Shown in pieces: positions 50,962 through 61,923 of a DNA stretch of 64,000 nucleotides. Source of the stretch: Doryteuthis pealeii. Lineage: Eukaryota; Mollusca; Cephalopoda; Myopsida; Loliginidae. The stretch is taken from the NCBI GenBank assembly GCA_023376005.1, contig CM042152.1, forward strand, positions 89,124,187-89,188,186, written 5' to 3'. The notes beneath the pieces are model-generated. The model was given only the letters and a program-made list of their open reading frames with translations, had not been told where the DNA came from and did no database searches. Numbering within the stretch: position 1 is the first letter of the stretch; the number at the start of each line of letters is the position of its first letter. The translations under genes and the position numbers were made by a program.

Positions 50962-51950
50962 TGTTACATAATCTATGAATAGATTATTGTCAACCCCCTG
51001 TATTTCTGAAGGGATGGCCCCTTTTCATATCACGGGCGGGACTTTCCATAGCACCTATATGATGGCACAAACCCTATTACTCTTATGGAGAACCCCAAAG
51101 CCTTTCTATCATATGTTCTAGACGTTGATAGCTGAGGATTTTAGTGTCCTGTGTATAACGCTCAGTGGTGACCTTCCAATTTTGGAGCTCCGGGAATGTG
51201 AGGTACTGTTACATAATCTATGAATAGATTATTGTCAACCCCCTGTATTTCTGAAGGGATGGCCCCTTTTCATATCACAGGCAGGACTTTCCATGGAATA
51301 TTACAGAAAGCCCGTGAAATAAGTGAAGTCACATGGGACCGAGTTGACCAATCAGTTCCAGCTTGGACGTCCAGGAAGAAAGCATGTCTGCCTTAGCTGG
51401 ACTCAAATGCACACGCGCGTTGTGTTAGTTAGAAGAAAAAGTTTAAGCTCAATCCTTCTGCTTTTGTGCCAAACTGTTACATAATCTATGCATAGATTAT
51501 TGTCAACCCCCTGTATTTCTGAAGGGATGGCCCCTTTTCATATCACGGGCAGGACTTTCCATGGAATATTTCAGAAAGCCCGCAAAATATGTGAAGTCAT
51601 GTGGGACCGAGTTGACCCATCAATTCCAGCTTGGACGTCCAGGAAGAAACTTAGCTGGGATCAAATGCACACGCGCGTTGTGTTAGTTAGAACAAGAAGT
51701 TTAAGCAATAAAAGTTTAAGGAACTAATATGGTGTTCTTGCTTGATGAATGTCTTGGCAAAAAGACTGACCAAGAAGAAGGAATGCATCAAAGACGAACA
51801 GCCAACAAGAATCTAGAAATAGAATTCAACATGGAGAGAAAGAATAGAAACGACTTGAGATCCCCAAATGGCCAAAGAACAAGAAAGATGATCTTTTATT
51901 TATTCCTTAAAAGAAATCAACAATAAGGCAAAGCATCAACAACATTAGCA
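50962..51950 (+). mobile_element. Mosaic of three family 1 LTR pieces and repeat C
   Basis: TGTTACATAATCTATG starts at 50962, 51207 and 51475. The first is cut after about 90 bp by a minus-strand repeat C piece (51051-51200). The second runs to 51474 without the purine-rich end. The third runs into a diverged 3' part (TTGATGAATGTCTTGGCAAA). They are in the same orientation, in a row with the LTR at 52020. Confidence 0.75.
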
Positions 51951-52019
51951 TTGATAATAGTGAAGAAGAAGACAATCATGTGAACTATAGTTATTTAGTG
52001 TGATAAAATATTAGCATTG

Positions 52020-52430
52020 TGTTACATAATCTATGCATAGATTATTGTTAACCCCCTGTATTTCTAAAGAGATGGCCCCTTTTCATATCACGGGCGGGAC
52101 TTTCCATGGAATATTACAGAAAGCCTGCGAAATATGTGAAGTCACATGGGACCTGGCTGGCTCTCAGTTTCAGCTTGGACGTCAGGCAGATATGATGTTA
52201 CTGCTTTAGCTGAGACTCACTGCACACGCACGCTGTGATTAGTTAGAGAAATATGTTTAGTTAAGAAATAAAAGTTTAAATAAATAATATGGTTTTGTGG
52301 TTGATGAATGTCTTAGCAACAAGACTGACCTAGAAGACCAGACACAAAGTCCCCAAGACGCTGAAAGAAGAACATAAGATACCAAAGATGAACAGAAGAA
52401 TAGAAGTAAGGAAAGAAAGGGTATACAACA
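52020..52430 (+). mobile_element. Solo LTR, family 1
   Basis: TGTTACATAATCTATGCATA ... GGGTATACAACA. The flanks do not match each other (ATTG, CATA), which suggests recombination with the neighbouring copies. Confidence 0.8.
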
Positions 52431-52552
52431 CATACAAGACAATACAAATATGTATTCTGGTTAGTCATGTGGTCTTCCAATGATTAGAAGCCTTATGAAA
52501 TGTCTTTGGTCTTCAGTAAAAGATCCATGCAAAAAGCTATCATTTTAGATGG

Positions 52553-52690
52553 GACCTTAACAGGTACTACCACTCTGGGTCAAAGAATACTTGAGAGTAA
52601 TGGCAATGAAGAGGTTCTCTACATTCTCCAGAACTGGAGCCTCACCATCAGATTCAGTTTAGTGTCATACCCAGGATAAGTAGTTAAGAA
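52553..52690 (+). repeat. Dispersed repeat family C fragment
   Basis: ACAGGTACTACCACTCTGGG and CAGAACTGGAGCCTCACCAT. Confidence 0.65.
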
Positions 52691-52944
52691 GGTTGCCAGA
52701 TTTGCACAATAGGAATACTGAAAACTCTGTTTGAATTTAAATTCAAATTATTTACAATTTGCATATAAATAAATAACTAGAGTTCAAGCAATGGGATAAA
52801 TTTACATAGTAAAAAGTATCAGAAATCATTGGAATTTAAATTAGAAGAAGTGTGTTGTGTATTTCTATACTGACAAAAACTAAAATTGCAACATTCTGAA
52901 AAAGGCTTATTTTTAAATTGGTAGGTAGGTAGGTAGGTATCTAT

Positions 52945-53458
52945 TGTAGCAAGATGGGTATACTATCCTGACTTTTGGGAGCTAGAACTACTATATTAGA
53001 AAAGGAGGAAGAAAGAAATAAGAGATGATAAAGGTTTTAAAAAGAGTAATGAACACAAAACAGGATGAACGACAGTTTGACTGTAGCATGACCCTGAATG
53101 GAGAATTGAGTGTCAACCGGAAGTTTCAGGTGTTGACCGGAACCGGATGTCACATGGTGACATGGAACAACGAAGAAAGGTATCAGCCTCTTTTTGCTTT
53201 CGGATGTCATAGGGTACGGACCTGACCTTGGGTCCCTTATGGGAATACAGTAATCTAAAAGTATAGTTCTCTCTCTCTTTCTCTCTGCCTTTCCTCCTCT
53301 CCGATATAGCACACGAGACGAGCACAAAATAAAGGCTAGCAGTTGTAACTACATATTTCTCACGTTGTAATTTTTATCAACACCATTTTAGCACTGTGAA
53401 TTTGGAGGCAAGTGGACGAGACCCGCTATACAATATACACCGCCACCGCCACGTTACA
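52945..53458 (+). mobile_element. LTR family 3, second copy
   Basis: TGTAGCAAGATGGG ... CCACGTTACA, aligned with 33451-33993 in reverse (GTTTTAAAAAGAGTAATGAA, AACCGGAAGTTTCAGG, GACGAGACCCGCTATACAAT). No matching flanks. About 13 nt after the end, AGTGCCCGGAAAAAGGGGAC might be a decayed primer site, so this could be a 5' LTR. Confidence 0.75.
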
Positions 53459-53509
53459 GTTATCGTTTTAGTGCCCGGAAAAAGGGGACAACGTAACACT
53501 ATCCAACCC

Positions 53510-53632
53510 ATTTGCCATGGGTAAGATGTGACACAAGGAAGGAAGTATGAGGCACCCAGTGAGAATCAAACTCACTATTCAGTAGCAATGGATCTGCAAG
53601 ACTAAACTGCTAATCATTAGACTGTTACATAA
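53510..53632 (-). repeat. tRNA-derived SINE (type 3)
   Basis: Minus strand: CTAATGATTAGCAGTTTAGT (A-box region), AGTGAGTTTGATTCTCACTG (B-box), and ending CTTGTGTCACATCTTACC. Related to the copies at 61323 and 61920. Confidence 0.65.
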
Positions 53633-53663
53633 TTATTAGATACCTAATATTTATGTGCAATAG

Positions 53664-54183
53664 TGTAGAAATCAAAATGGCCGTTATAAGCTGCAGCCCA
53701 TGGCCTTGAAGGATTTGAATGACAAGGCTTGACCTGTCCTAATCCTTCCTTCCGGTGAATACCGTGAGAATCGGTAGAGAGGACCCTCTCTTCCGGTTTA
53801 GATAGTAAGTAAGTTTCAGTCAGTTAGAGACTAGCAGCCGAGCTTGACGGAAGGATAAGTCGCGTTATACGCGCTCCCGTCTTAATCTGTGCAGATGTCT
53901 GGTTGGGGATTTAAAAATAAAGTAAGATCAAAGCAAATAGGAGTCTTGTTTTATTACCTCTAAAAACTAACAATGACACAGGGCTTCTGATTAAGAGAAA
54001 TCCCCAATAGAAGACCAGACCCGAAAGTCCTCAAGAAAGTCCAGACCTTAGAAGATTCCAGACGAAGAAGAGATGCTAGAAGAGACCTTAGAAGATTCCA
54101 GACCAAGACAAGATGTTATAAGATTCCAAAGATGGCCAGAAGAATAGAGTAAGAAAGAAGTAAGTAAAGAAGGGTATGCAACA
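53664..54183 (+). mobile_element. LTR family 4, second copy
   Basis: TGTAGAAATCAAAATGGCCG ... AGAAGGGTATGCAACA. Shared blocks with 44831-45293 include GACACAGGGCTTCTGATTAA and AGACCAGACCCG. TATA-like ATTTAAAAATAAAG near 53910. No clear target duplication. Confidence 0.7.
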
Positions 54184-54489
54184 AGACCATGATGCACATG
54201 GTGTCTAATTACTTTTGATACACCCCTTAATTTGGAACCTTTAATTTTCCTTTATACAGATATTGATCTATGATGTAATTAATATGCATATACCTAGGTA
54301 CCCCCCCTCACATTAATCTGATTGGTTAGTGTCCACCATAAATACTTAACACTGTAGTGGTACAAATGCCTGTTACTACAATGCCTACTACTATTACTAC
54401 ACCTATTACTGCGATGTACTAGCGTCATAATTATCTGCGAGTATACCTCCCTACAACTTTTACTAATATATCCCTTACCCGGATATATC

Positions 54490-54612
54490 AATCAATTATC
54501 TCTTCACTTTACCACACAGATCCCTGTGCTACTCATACGCTAAGTGGGTGAGGGCCTGTATCGAACCTGGGACCTTGTGGTTCCTAGTCCCACGCTCTAC
54601 GACTGAGATTAC
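54490..54612 (-). repeat. tRNA-Lys-type SINE (type 2), head part
   Basis: Plus view: CTTTACCACACAGATCCCTG, GTATCGAACCTGGGACCTTG and CTCTACGACTGAGATTACC (A-box end). Confidence 0.75.
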
Positions 54613-54869
54613 CAAAGGGAGATAATTATATATTTTATCCTTACACATTCTTTTGTTTTTGGTTCTACTGCTTCAACTTATTTTATACAACTTGAATCAA
54701 TGCAACTTGAATCAAGTTCAAGTTGTGTTGAAATGAAACAAATGTTTATGTATTGAATAAATAAATGATCAAGTCAAGAGCAGACTGATAGTGATCTGGG
54801 CACCTGGACAAAATGAATTATTAACTCACAAATTGATCCTGCCCAATCAACTATTTCATACAGATAAAG

Positions 54870-55060
54870 ACCTATAAAAAAATATATATATTATATATAT
54901 AAAGACCTATTAAAAAAAAAATATATATATATAAAGACCTATAAAAAAAAAATATATATATATACAGACCTATAAAAATATATATATAAAGACCTATAAA
55001 AATATATATATATATATAAAGACCTATAAATAAATATATGTAAAACCCTAAAAAGATATT
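54870..55060. repeat. Minisatellite, AAAGACCTATAAAAA-(TA)n units
   Basis: Six or seven units of about 30-40 bp around AAAGACCTATAAAAA. Confidence 0.85.
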
Positions 55061-55071
55061 TGTTTATATGT

Positions 55072-55175
55072 ATTCCCAACCTATCTGCACAAGCAGGATA
55101 TGACACAAGGTCAATTTTTCAAGCAGATTTTAGCAGGTTTGAATTCAGAATTTTCCTTCTCCTATACTGGTCGCC
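55072..55175 (-). repeat. tRNA-derived SINE (type 1), 3' part
   Basis: Plus view: GCACAAGCAGGATATGACAC and GAATTCAGAATTTTCCTTCT. Confidence 0.75.
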
Positions 55176-55314
55176 TAACGTTCTTCTACAAGGATGGATT
55201 TGGAATTAAATAAATGAAGGTTGATATGTCATTAAACAAAGAAACCAAAGTAAAATGAGCTTAGCAGTCAGCAAAATTGAAAGCTTTTTTTTTTTATCTG
55301 ATACTCCATCTAAT

Positions 55315-55870
55315 ATATATATTTACCATCCCCTCCACACGAGTAGGATGTGACACAAAGTCAATTTCTTAAGTGGAGTTTAACAGGTTTGAATTCAGAG
55401 TTTTCCTTCTAGACTGGTTACCTATCCAAGGTTAAAGAACCCAGTCTACCCTACTATTTACCCATAGCTGGAGGATGAATAGTTGGAATCATACCTTTCT
55501 CAAGGATATTAGCACTATGTGAAATGCAAACAGCCTTGTCCAGGATTTTAACTCATCTCGCTATGAAGTACAAATAAGATTAAATCAGTCAACGAAGAAA
55601 TGAGTTCACTGGTTGCCAAGCATACCTTTCCCAAGGGTATTAGCACTATGTGAAATGCAAACATTCTTGCCCAGGATTTTAACTCATCTCGCCATGAAGT
55701 ACAAATAAGATTAAATCAGTCAACGAAGAAATGAGTTCACTGGTTGCCAAGCATACCTTTCCCAAGGGTATTAGCACTATGTGAAATGCAAACAGCCTAG
55801 TCCCAGATTTTGGTTGGTTATGACAATTTCCTACAACAATAGCCATTGCACCACAAGCACCTCCAGATAT
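55315..55870 (-). repeat. tRNA-derived SINE (type 1) with internal triplication
   Basis: Full layout from CCATCCCCTCCACACGAGTA to ACCACAAGCACCTCC. The segment CATACCTTTC...GGTTGCCAAG is present three times, at about 55489, 55620 and 55751 (period 131 bp). The B-box region (GGATTTTAACTCA) is therefore duplicated. Confidence 0.82.
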
Positions 55871-56332
55871 TTGTTTATACAGCTCCACATCTAAAAGAAT
55901 AAAGATAAATCTAATGAGGTATTTGTTTCCAGAGCTACAGAGTTCCATTATGAACATATACAGTAAAAGAGCAGGGACATGTAGTACTAAGGTGAATAAA
56001 AACTTTTACAATATTTTGGTACAGGCTTGTTTGCGGCATATCTCTCACATGTCTAAAGAAATTCAAGCAATGGAAGATACCCACTGTGGTTGATAGCATC
56101 AATATAGTCTAATTTGGTAACTTATGCTATACGAGTTTAAACAGGGCAACAATGCTGTGAAACATCTATTTGTTGTGTGAAAGGAAAAGGGTGCAATTTT
56201 CTTCAAGCCAAAAAGCATAGATTCTGAAGCCGTGCATCAAGCCATAGAGGCAAATCAGGAGAACAGGATTCTGAGAGTATCATGCAAGCTTGGCATCTCA
56301 TAGTTCAGTGTGGTTTTGTAATGTAGTGGGTC
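55871..56332. other. No gene recognised
   Basis: Part of it (about 56040-56310) resembles 45830-46030. No coding sequence seen. Confidence 0.5.
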
Positions 56333-57560
56333 TTCGTATATGGCTCGTTTCTTCATGTGTGAAAAATTAGTGGGTCTTCGTTCGTCTTCATGTGTGAAAA
56401 TGTCCCTTAAATTAATTTAAGGGACATTTAGTGGGTCTTCGTTCTTATATATGGGCTCGTTTCTTCATGTGTGAAAATGTCCCTTAAATTAATTTAAGGG
56501 ACATTTAGTGGGTCTTCGTTCTTATATATGGGCTCGTTTCTTCATGTGTGAAAATGTCCCTTAAATTAATTTAAGGGACATTTAGTGGGTCTTCGTTCTT
56601 ATATATGGGCTTTCTTCATGTGTGAAATGTCCCTTAAATTAATTTAAGGGACATTTAGTGGGTCTTCGTTCTTATATATGGGCTCTTTCTTCATGTGTGA
56701 AAATGTCCCTTAAATTAATTTAAGGGACATTTAGTGGGTCTTCGTTCTTATATATGGGCTCATTTCTTCATGTGTGAAAATGTCCCTTAAATTAATTTAA
56801 GGGACATTTAGTGGGTCTTCGTTCTTATATATGGGCTCATTTCTTCATGTGTGAAAATGTCCCTTAAATTAATTTAAGGGACATTTAGTGGGTCTTCGTT
56901 CTTATATATGGGCTCATTTCTTCATGTGTGAAAATGTCCCTTAAATTAATTTAAGGGACATTTAGTGGGTCTTCGTTCTTATATATGGGCTCATTTCTTC
57001 ATGTGTGAAAATGTCCCTTAAATTAATTTAAGGGACATTTAGTGGGTCTTCGTTCTTATATATGGGCTCATTTCTTCATGTGTGAAAATGTCCCTTAAAT
57101 TAATTTAAGGGACATTTAGTGGGTCTTCGTTCTTATATATGGGCTCATTTCTTCATGTGTGAAAATGTCCCTTAAATTAATTTAAGGGACATTTAGTGGG
57201 TCTTCGTTCTTATATATGGGCTCATTTCTTCATGTGTGAAAATGTCCCTTAAATTAATTTAAGGGACATTTAGTGGGTCTTCGTTCTTATATATGGGCTC
57301 ATTTCTTCATGTGTGAAAATGTCCCTTAAATTAATTTAAGGACATTTAGTGGGTCTTCGTTCTTATATATGGGCTCATTTCTTCATGTGTGATGTCCTTA
57401 ATTAATTTAAGGGACATTTAGTGGGTCTTCGTTCTTATATATGGGCTCATTTCTTCATGTGTGAAAATGTCCCTTAAATTAATTTAAGGGACATTTAGTG
57501 GGTCTTCGTTCTTATATATGGGCTCGTTTCTTCATGTGTGAAAATGTCCCTTAAATTAAG
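56333..57560. repeat. Satellite array of 16 units, 77 bp, each with a 26-bp perfect palindrome
   Basis: Palindromes centred on AAATTAATTT start at 56401, 56478, 56555, 56628, 56704, 56781, 56858, 56935, 57012, 57089, 57166, 57243, 57320, 57393, 57468 and 57545. Spacing is mostly exactly 77 bp. The linker GTGGGTCTTCGTTCTTATAT-ATGGGCTC-TTTCTTCATGTGTG is nearly invariant. The last palindrome is cut after its centre, so the array ends there. Units hardly differ, so it is young or homogenised. Confidence 0.97.
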
Positions 57561-58157
57561 TTCCATGGTAACCTGTGCTGATTAAAAACAAACTTGACCA
57601 CAACTCTTGTCAACAACATTTATTATGGCCGTGACAATCTGTAGTAGTCGTCAACGCAAAGAGAGATAGAAAGAATGTTTATAATAACAGAATTGGCATA
57701 ATTAGATAAAGTAAACTTATGACTCTCCTGCCTGTAAGTTAACTGTCAAATGGGAAAGAAAGAAAGAAAGGCCTAATGCTTTTCTCAGATATGCTAACAG
57801 GCCTATGTCATGGTTGCTTCTCCAGATCCTTTCTGGTCTGCCTTCACTCACCCTTCTCCCTTCAACTATTCGACCTCCCTTTTATAATTACCATTAATCA
57901 TCTGATTATTTTCTTATGTATATTTTAATTGGATTGTATACTGTTATATTGTATTGGAATTTTAACCAAACAATCCAACATTCCATTTTTTCTCCCAAAA
58001 ATATTTCAGCATTTTCTCTGATTTGAATTCAAACAATTTAAACAAACTGGATTCCAACGAGATTCTTTCTTTTGAAATATTTCTTTCTTTCTTTTTCACT
58101 CATAATCTAGTTTTACTAAAACTGATTCTTTTGCAACCCTTAATTATCCAAACCCCT
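57561..58157. other. No gene recognised
   Basis: AT-rich, GAAAGAAAGAAAG at 57753. Nothing else seen. Confidence 0.6.
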
Positions 58158-58546
58158 CATTATAGGTAATCTGATCATTAGCTACATAAATGAGTAACCT
58201 CCCTTTGTTAATTTCACTTTAAGGAAGCCGTATGTTTTGGTCACCCATTTTCATTTCATCATAAATCTACGCTGAAAATACGAATTTGTTCGAATCAATA
58301 CAACTGTATGTTTAACACGAAAATATAAAATGTGTTCTTAATAACAATTAAATTCATTTCAAATAATGCGCAAGCACAATTAAGAGCACATTTTATGATA
58401 TTTTCATATTAAAATATGCATATTTTCAGCGTAGATTTATGGTGAAATAAAAATGGCCGACCAAAACATATGGCTTCCTCAAAGTGAAACAAACAATGGG
58501 AGGTTACTCTCATTTATGTAGCCAATGTTCAGATTACCCATTATAT
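58158..58546. mobile_element. Fold-back DNA element, arms about 140 bp
   Basis: GGTAATCTGATCATTAGCTA ... mirrored as TAGCCAATGTTCAGATTACC, with TTCAGCGTAGATTTATG and its complement innermost. The interior AGAGCACATTTTATGATATT also occurs in the element at 21729-22182 (AGAACACATTTTATGATATT), so the two are related. Confidence 0.8.
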
Positions 58547-58610
58547 AAAAGTTTGTCAACATCACAACCTCAGGAAAAGAATAGACTGCTGCAGAATTGT
58601 GCCTCATGTA

Positions 58611-59471
58611 ACCAAAATATTGCAGAACTTTTGACTCACCCTAGTATGAAAACATTTTAACTCTAACACAGATTTATTTAAGAGCATTTTAAAAAATGAC
58701 TTTCGCCACTTAGGCATCTTGGTGCTTTAGGCTCTCAGATATTTCTTGATGATAATTACTGAATTGCCTACTTCATAATTCTATAGATACCAAAATATTG
58801 CAGAACTTTTGACTCACCCTAGTAAGAAAACATTTTAACTCTAACACATAGATTTATTTAAGAGCATTTAAAAAAATGAATTTCGCCACTTAGGCATCTT
58901 GGTGCTTTAGGCTCTCAGATATTTCTTGATGATAATTACCGAATTGCCTACTTCATAATTCTATAGATACCAAAATATTGCAGAACTTTTGACTCACCCT
59001 AGTAAGAAAACATTTTAACTCTAACACATAGATTTATTTAAGAGCATTTAAAAAAATGAATTTCGCCACTTAGGCATCTTGGTGCTTTAGGCTCTCAGAT
59101 ATTTCTTGATGATAATTACCGAATTGCCTACTTCATAATTCTATAGATACCAAAATATTGCAGAACTTTTGACTCACCCTAGTAAGAAAACATTTTAACT
59201 CTAACACATAGATTTATTTAAGAGCATTTAAAAAAATGAATTTCGCCACTTAGGCATCTTGGTGCTTTAGGCTCTCAGATATTTCTTGATGATAATTACC
59301 GAATTGCCTACTTCATTATTCTATAGATACCAAAATATTGCAGAACTTTTGACTCACCCTAGTATGAAAAAATTTTAACTCTAACACATAGATTTATTTA
59401 AGAGCATTTAAAAAAAATAACTTTTGCCACTTAGGCATCTTGGTGCTTTAGGCTCTCAGATATTTCTTGAT
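58611..59471. repeat. Tandem array, five units of 180 bp
   Basis: Units start ACCAAAATATTGCAGAAC at 58611, 58789, 58969, 59149 and 59329. Each includes ACTTTTGACTCACCCTAGTA, which resembles a mariner terminal sequence. Identity is very high among units 2 to 4. Confidence 0.95.
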
Positions 59472-59719
59472 TTATCAATTCATCCTTGAATCAAGTGTTT
59501 GATTTGTCTTGTTCACCAGACTTTGATAAAAAGTTACCTTATAACAAAACTAGAAGTGGCTACCTGGCGTCACCTCGGTAGAGGTGGGGAGTAAAAAAAA
59601 GTTAGTCTTGCAGATTCATTATCACTGAATTATGAATTGTGGAGTATTAATAAATTGGAAGATATAACTGTTTGTGTATTAATACACTGATGGTTGACTC
59701 TCAGCTTTGAAGCACCTTT

Positions 59720-60010
59720 AAGATAAAAATGGTTTGTTTGCCATAAAAGCAATTTGAAGAATATAGTTAAGACAATCATATAAATGCTAGGGCTTGACAA
59801 GATCAGCCAATTGCATCATATCACACCTCTCTGACCACATGTATAGGTAAGGGCCAAAAGGGAATGTTGCCGGTCATATGACCACTTAGTACCCAGGTCA
59901 CAGGCTACTTAGCCAATCCAGGATCCCATCTTCAGACATTACAAATTGCTTGTTGAGTTTGGGGTGCGGTCTTACCCCTCTGCAGAGGTGCAAGCAGTGT
60001 ACAGCACCAA
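59720..60010 (+). repeat. Dispersed repeat family C, diverged
   Basis: AATGCTAGGGCTTGACAAGA, CAGCCAATTGCATCATATCA and CTTACCCCTCTGCAGAGGTG in family order. Confidence 0.6.
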
Positions 60011-60097
60011 CCAACAGGGGGCAACAAATGATTAATTGCAATGATTTATGGGTAGGTAAAAAGTTGAAACACAAATCCTTTCAGTGCTTTTGTTTTG

Positions 60098-60530
60098 TAC
60101 ATATTTACCAACCCCTCCGCACGAGCAGGATGTGACACAAGGTCAATTTTTTAGTTTAATATAGTTTAACAGGTTTGAATTCAGAGTTTTCAGTATTATT
60201 TGGATTATTCGGACTATTGTCCTCATCTTTATTGTTATCTGTACAACATTTTGGCCGATGTGCCCTCTGGCATTTTTCAGGTATTTCTTGTTGGACTTGG
60301 GAACCTTCTTTTCAAGGAGTTTTCCTTCTCCTAGACTGGTTGCCTAACCAAGGTTAAAGAGCCCAGTCTGCCCTGCTATTTACCCATAGCTGAAGAGAGA
60401 GAAGGTGGATACATACCTTTCCCAAGGGTATTAGCGCTATGTGAAATGTAGATAGTCTTGTCTAAGATTTGAACTTAGGTTGATGAATCCATTTCCTATG
60501 ACTCTAACCATTACACAATCTGCTTCTGTG
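60098..60530 (-). repeat. tRNA-derived SINE (type 1), interrupted
   Basis: Plus view: CCCCTCCGCACGAGCAGGAT to GACTCTAACCATTACACAAT. It is interrupted within GAATTCAGAGTTTTC by the unit 60192-60316 and resumes with GAGTTTTCCTTCTCCTAGAC. Confidence 0.85.
60192..60316 (-). mobile_element. 125-bp hammerhead-related insertion with TSD GAGTTTTC
   Basis: GAGTTTTC flanks it at 60184-60191 and 60317-60324, where an intact SINE has it once. Minus strand: CTTGAAAAGAAGGTTCCC, CCTGAAAAATGCC...GGCCAAAATG (hairpin with mutated core), then GTTGTACAGATAACAATAAA to AATAATACT. This fixes the two ends of the small family that is scattered over the window. Confidence 0.82.
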
Positions 60531-60779
60531 TTTTTGTTTTGTATGCATGTGGGGTGTAATATCCTACTCTCATGTTTTACGAGCAATAGACTCACCTATG
60601 CAACCTTTATAAACAGTAATTTGCCCCTCCTCATTTTGTAGCTCAGATTTGTTTAGCTAAATAACTTAGTACTTTACGTCTGTTCTAAGTCTGTTTTACT
60701 TTACTACATGGGGTATCCATTCTACTTGCTGATGGTCATAGAACAATGAGCTGAAAAGCAATAATCCCTATTTTTTTTC

Positions 60780-61300
60780 AAAAGACTTGAAGCAGTCTAT
60801 TGTCAACAAAGGAAGTAAATTCTAAATTTCCTTCAGGGGTAATGACTTTGCAAACAGCTAATATTGCTTCCCAAAGTTCATTTTTAGATACAAATTATTT
60901 GTCACCTTCATAAACATGTCTCTTGACAACACTCCATAGGTTTTTGATGACTTTTAGATCCACTGAAAATGGCAGCTACTCCATAAACCTGTCGTTTTTT
61001 TTTTCTTTCTTAACCCTAATTTCACTAATTTTTCAACAGTGTGAATTGGAGAATTTTTATGCATGAAAAAAGAAAAACCCTTTTTGTTTGAATTCCACTG
61101 TCTTGTTTTAAAGCCATGCATAAATGTTTCGCCTTTAGAAACAAATTGAAGGCAGAACGTTGTCATTTTAATGATATCATTAATTTTTCTGGGACCACCC
61201 AAGTCATTACCGATAAATTTCTCCCAAAATACTTGGTGAGTCAAATGTCTTGCAATATTTTGGTATGTGTTAGTTTGCAGCACATAGAAAGAAGAGATGG
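60780..61300 (-). pseudogene. Tc1-like transposase, C-terminal half, dead
   Basis: Minus strand: FFMHKNSPIHTVEKLVKLG (about 61065-61010) corresponds to the (Q)DNAPxHT block with the second catalytic Asp lost. After a frameshift, MExLPFSVDLKVIKNLW (about 60990-60940) corresponds to WPAxSPDLNPIENLW with Trp turned into a stop and the catalytic Glu into Lys. Then VVKRHVYEGDKQFVSKNELW and TSFVDNRLLQVF close the protein as in Tc1 transposases. Upstream, the open frame to about 61283 is too diverged to place. Cut-and-paste activity is impossible for this copy. Confidence 0.75.
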
Positions 61301-61322
61301 GGTAATTGAGAACTTGGGAAAA

Positions 61323-61458
61323 TCATTCTCCTATAATTACATGGTGTAATGGTTAGCAAGCTAGATCAGCAGACCATTGTTAGTGAGTTTGATTCTCATT
61401 GCATGGCCCATACTTCTGGCCTTGTACCACATCTAAGCTAAGCTTAGTAGAAAAATGG
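61323..61458 (+). repeat. tRNA-derived SINE (type 3)
   Basis: TGGTGTAATGGTTAGCAAGC (A-box), AGTGAGTTTGATTCTCATTG (B-box), and body CCCATACTTCTGGCCTTGTA. It is followed by the Ginger-like element. Confidence 0.75.
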
Positions 61459-61919
61459 TGTAGGGACTAGAACTCTCCTGTGCCTTTGGGGACAGGAAGT
61501 AGAAAAGGTAACATCCCTTGTCAGGTCAGGGTCACCAGTGTAGGAATAGCTGCCTACAGTCTATGAGAAAAAGATAAGTTCACAGAATGTAAAGACAAAA
61601 TGGAAAGCACATGTACTTTTAACCTTATTTATTCCCATATAAACTCAACAACAGTCAATATAACAAAGTACTTAGGGGCAGTACTTACAGTTCATATATC
61701 TCCCTCGTTGAGGGGGGTGTCAGGTTGGGTCTACAGTTGTTACTCCCTCACTGAGGGGAAAGTTCCTTCATTCACAAGAGACTGATACAAGAGCTCGTTT
61801 CTCCGAGGCTCGCACGTTGGTACCAAAAACGTAAAGAGGGTTCTTTCCCCAACCTGATAAGGGACGTTACCTTTTCTACTTCCTCTCCCCGAAGCCACAG
61901 GAGAGTTCTAGTCCCTACA
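61459..61919. mobile_element. Ginger-like non-autonomous transposon, TSD ATGG
   Basis: TIRs of about 70 bp start TGTAGGGACTAGAACTCTCC on both ends (a few differences), flanked by ATGG at 61455-61458 and 61920-61923. TIRs beginning TGTNR with 4-bp target duplications are the known signature of Ginger elements, DNA transposons whose transposase is related to Gypsy integrases. No transposase inside. The centre (61540-61840) is unassigned. Confidence 0.7.
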
Positions 61920-61923
61920 ATGG

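Noticed and set aside
56333..57560. CRISPR-like array (regular palindromic repeats)
   Set aside because: Repeat and spacer are both invariant, so there are no unique spacers, and the DNA is eukaryotic. It is a satellite.
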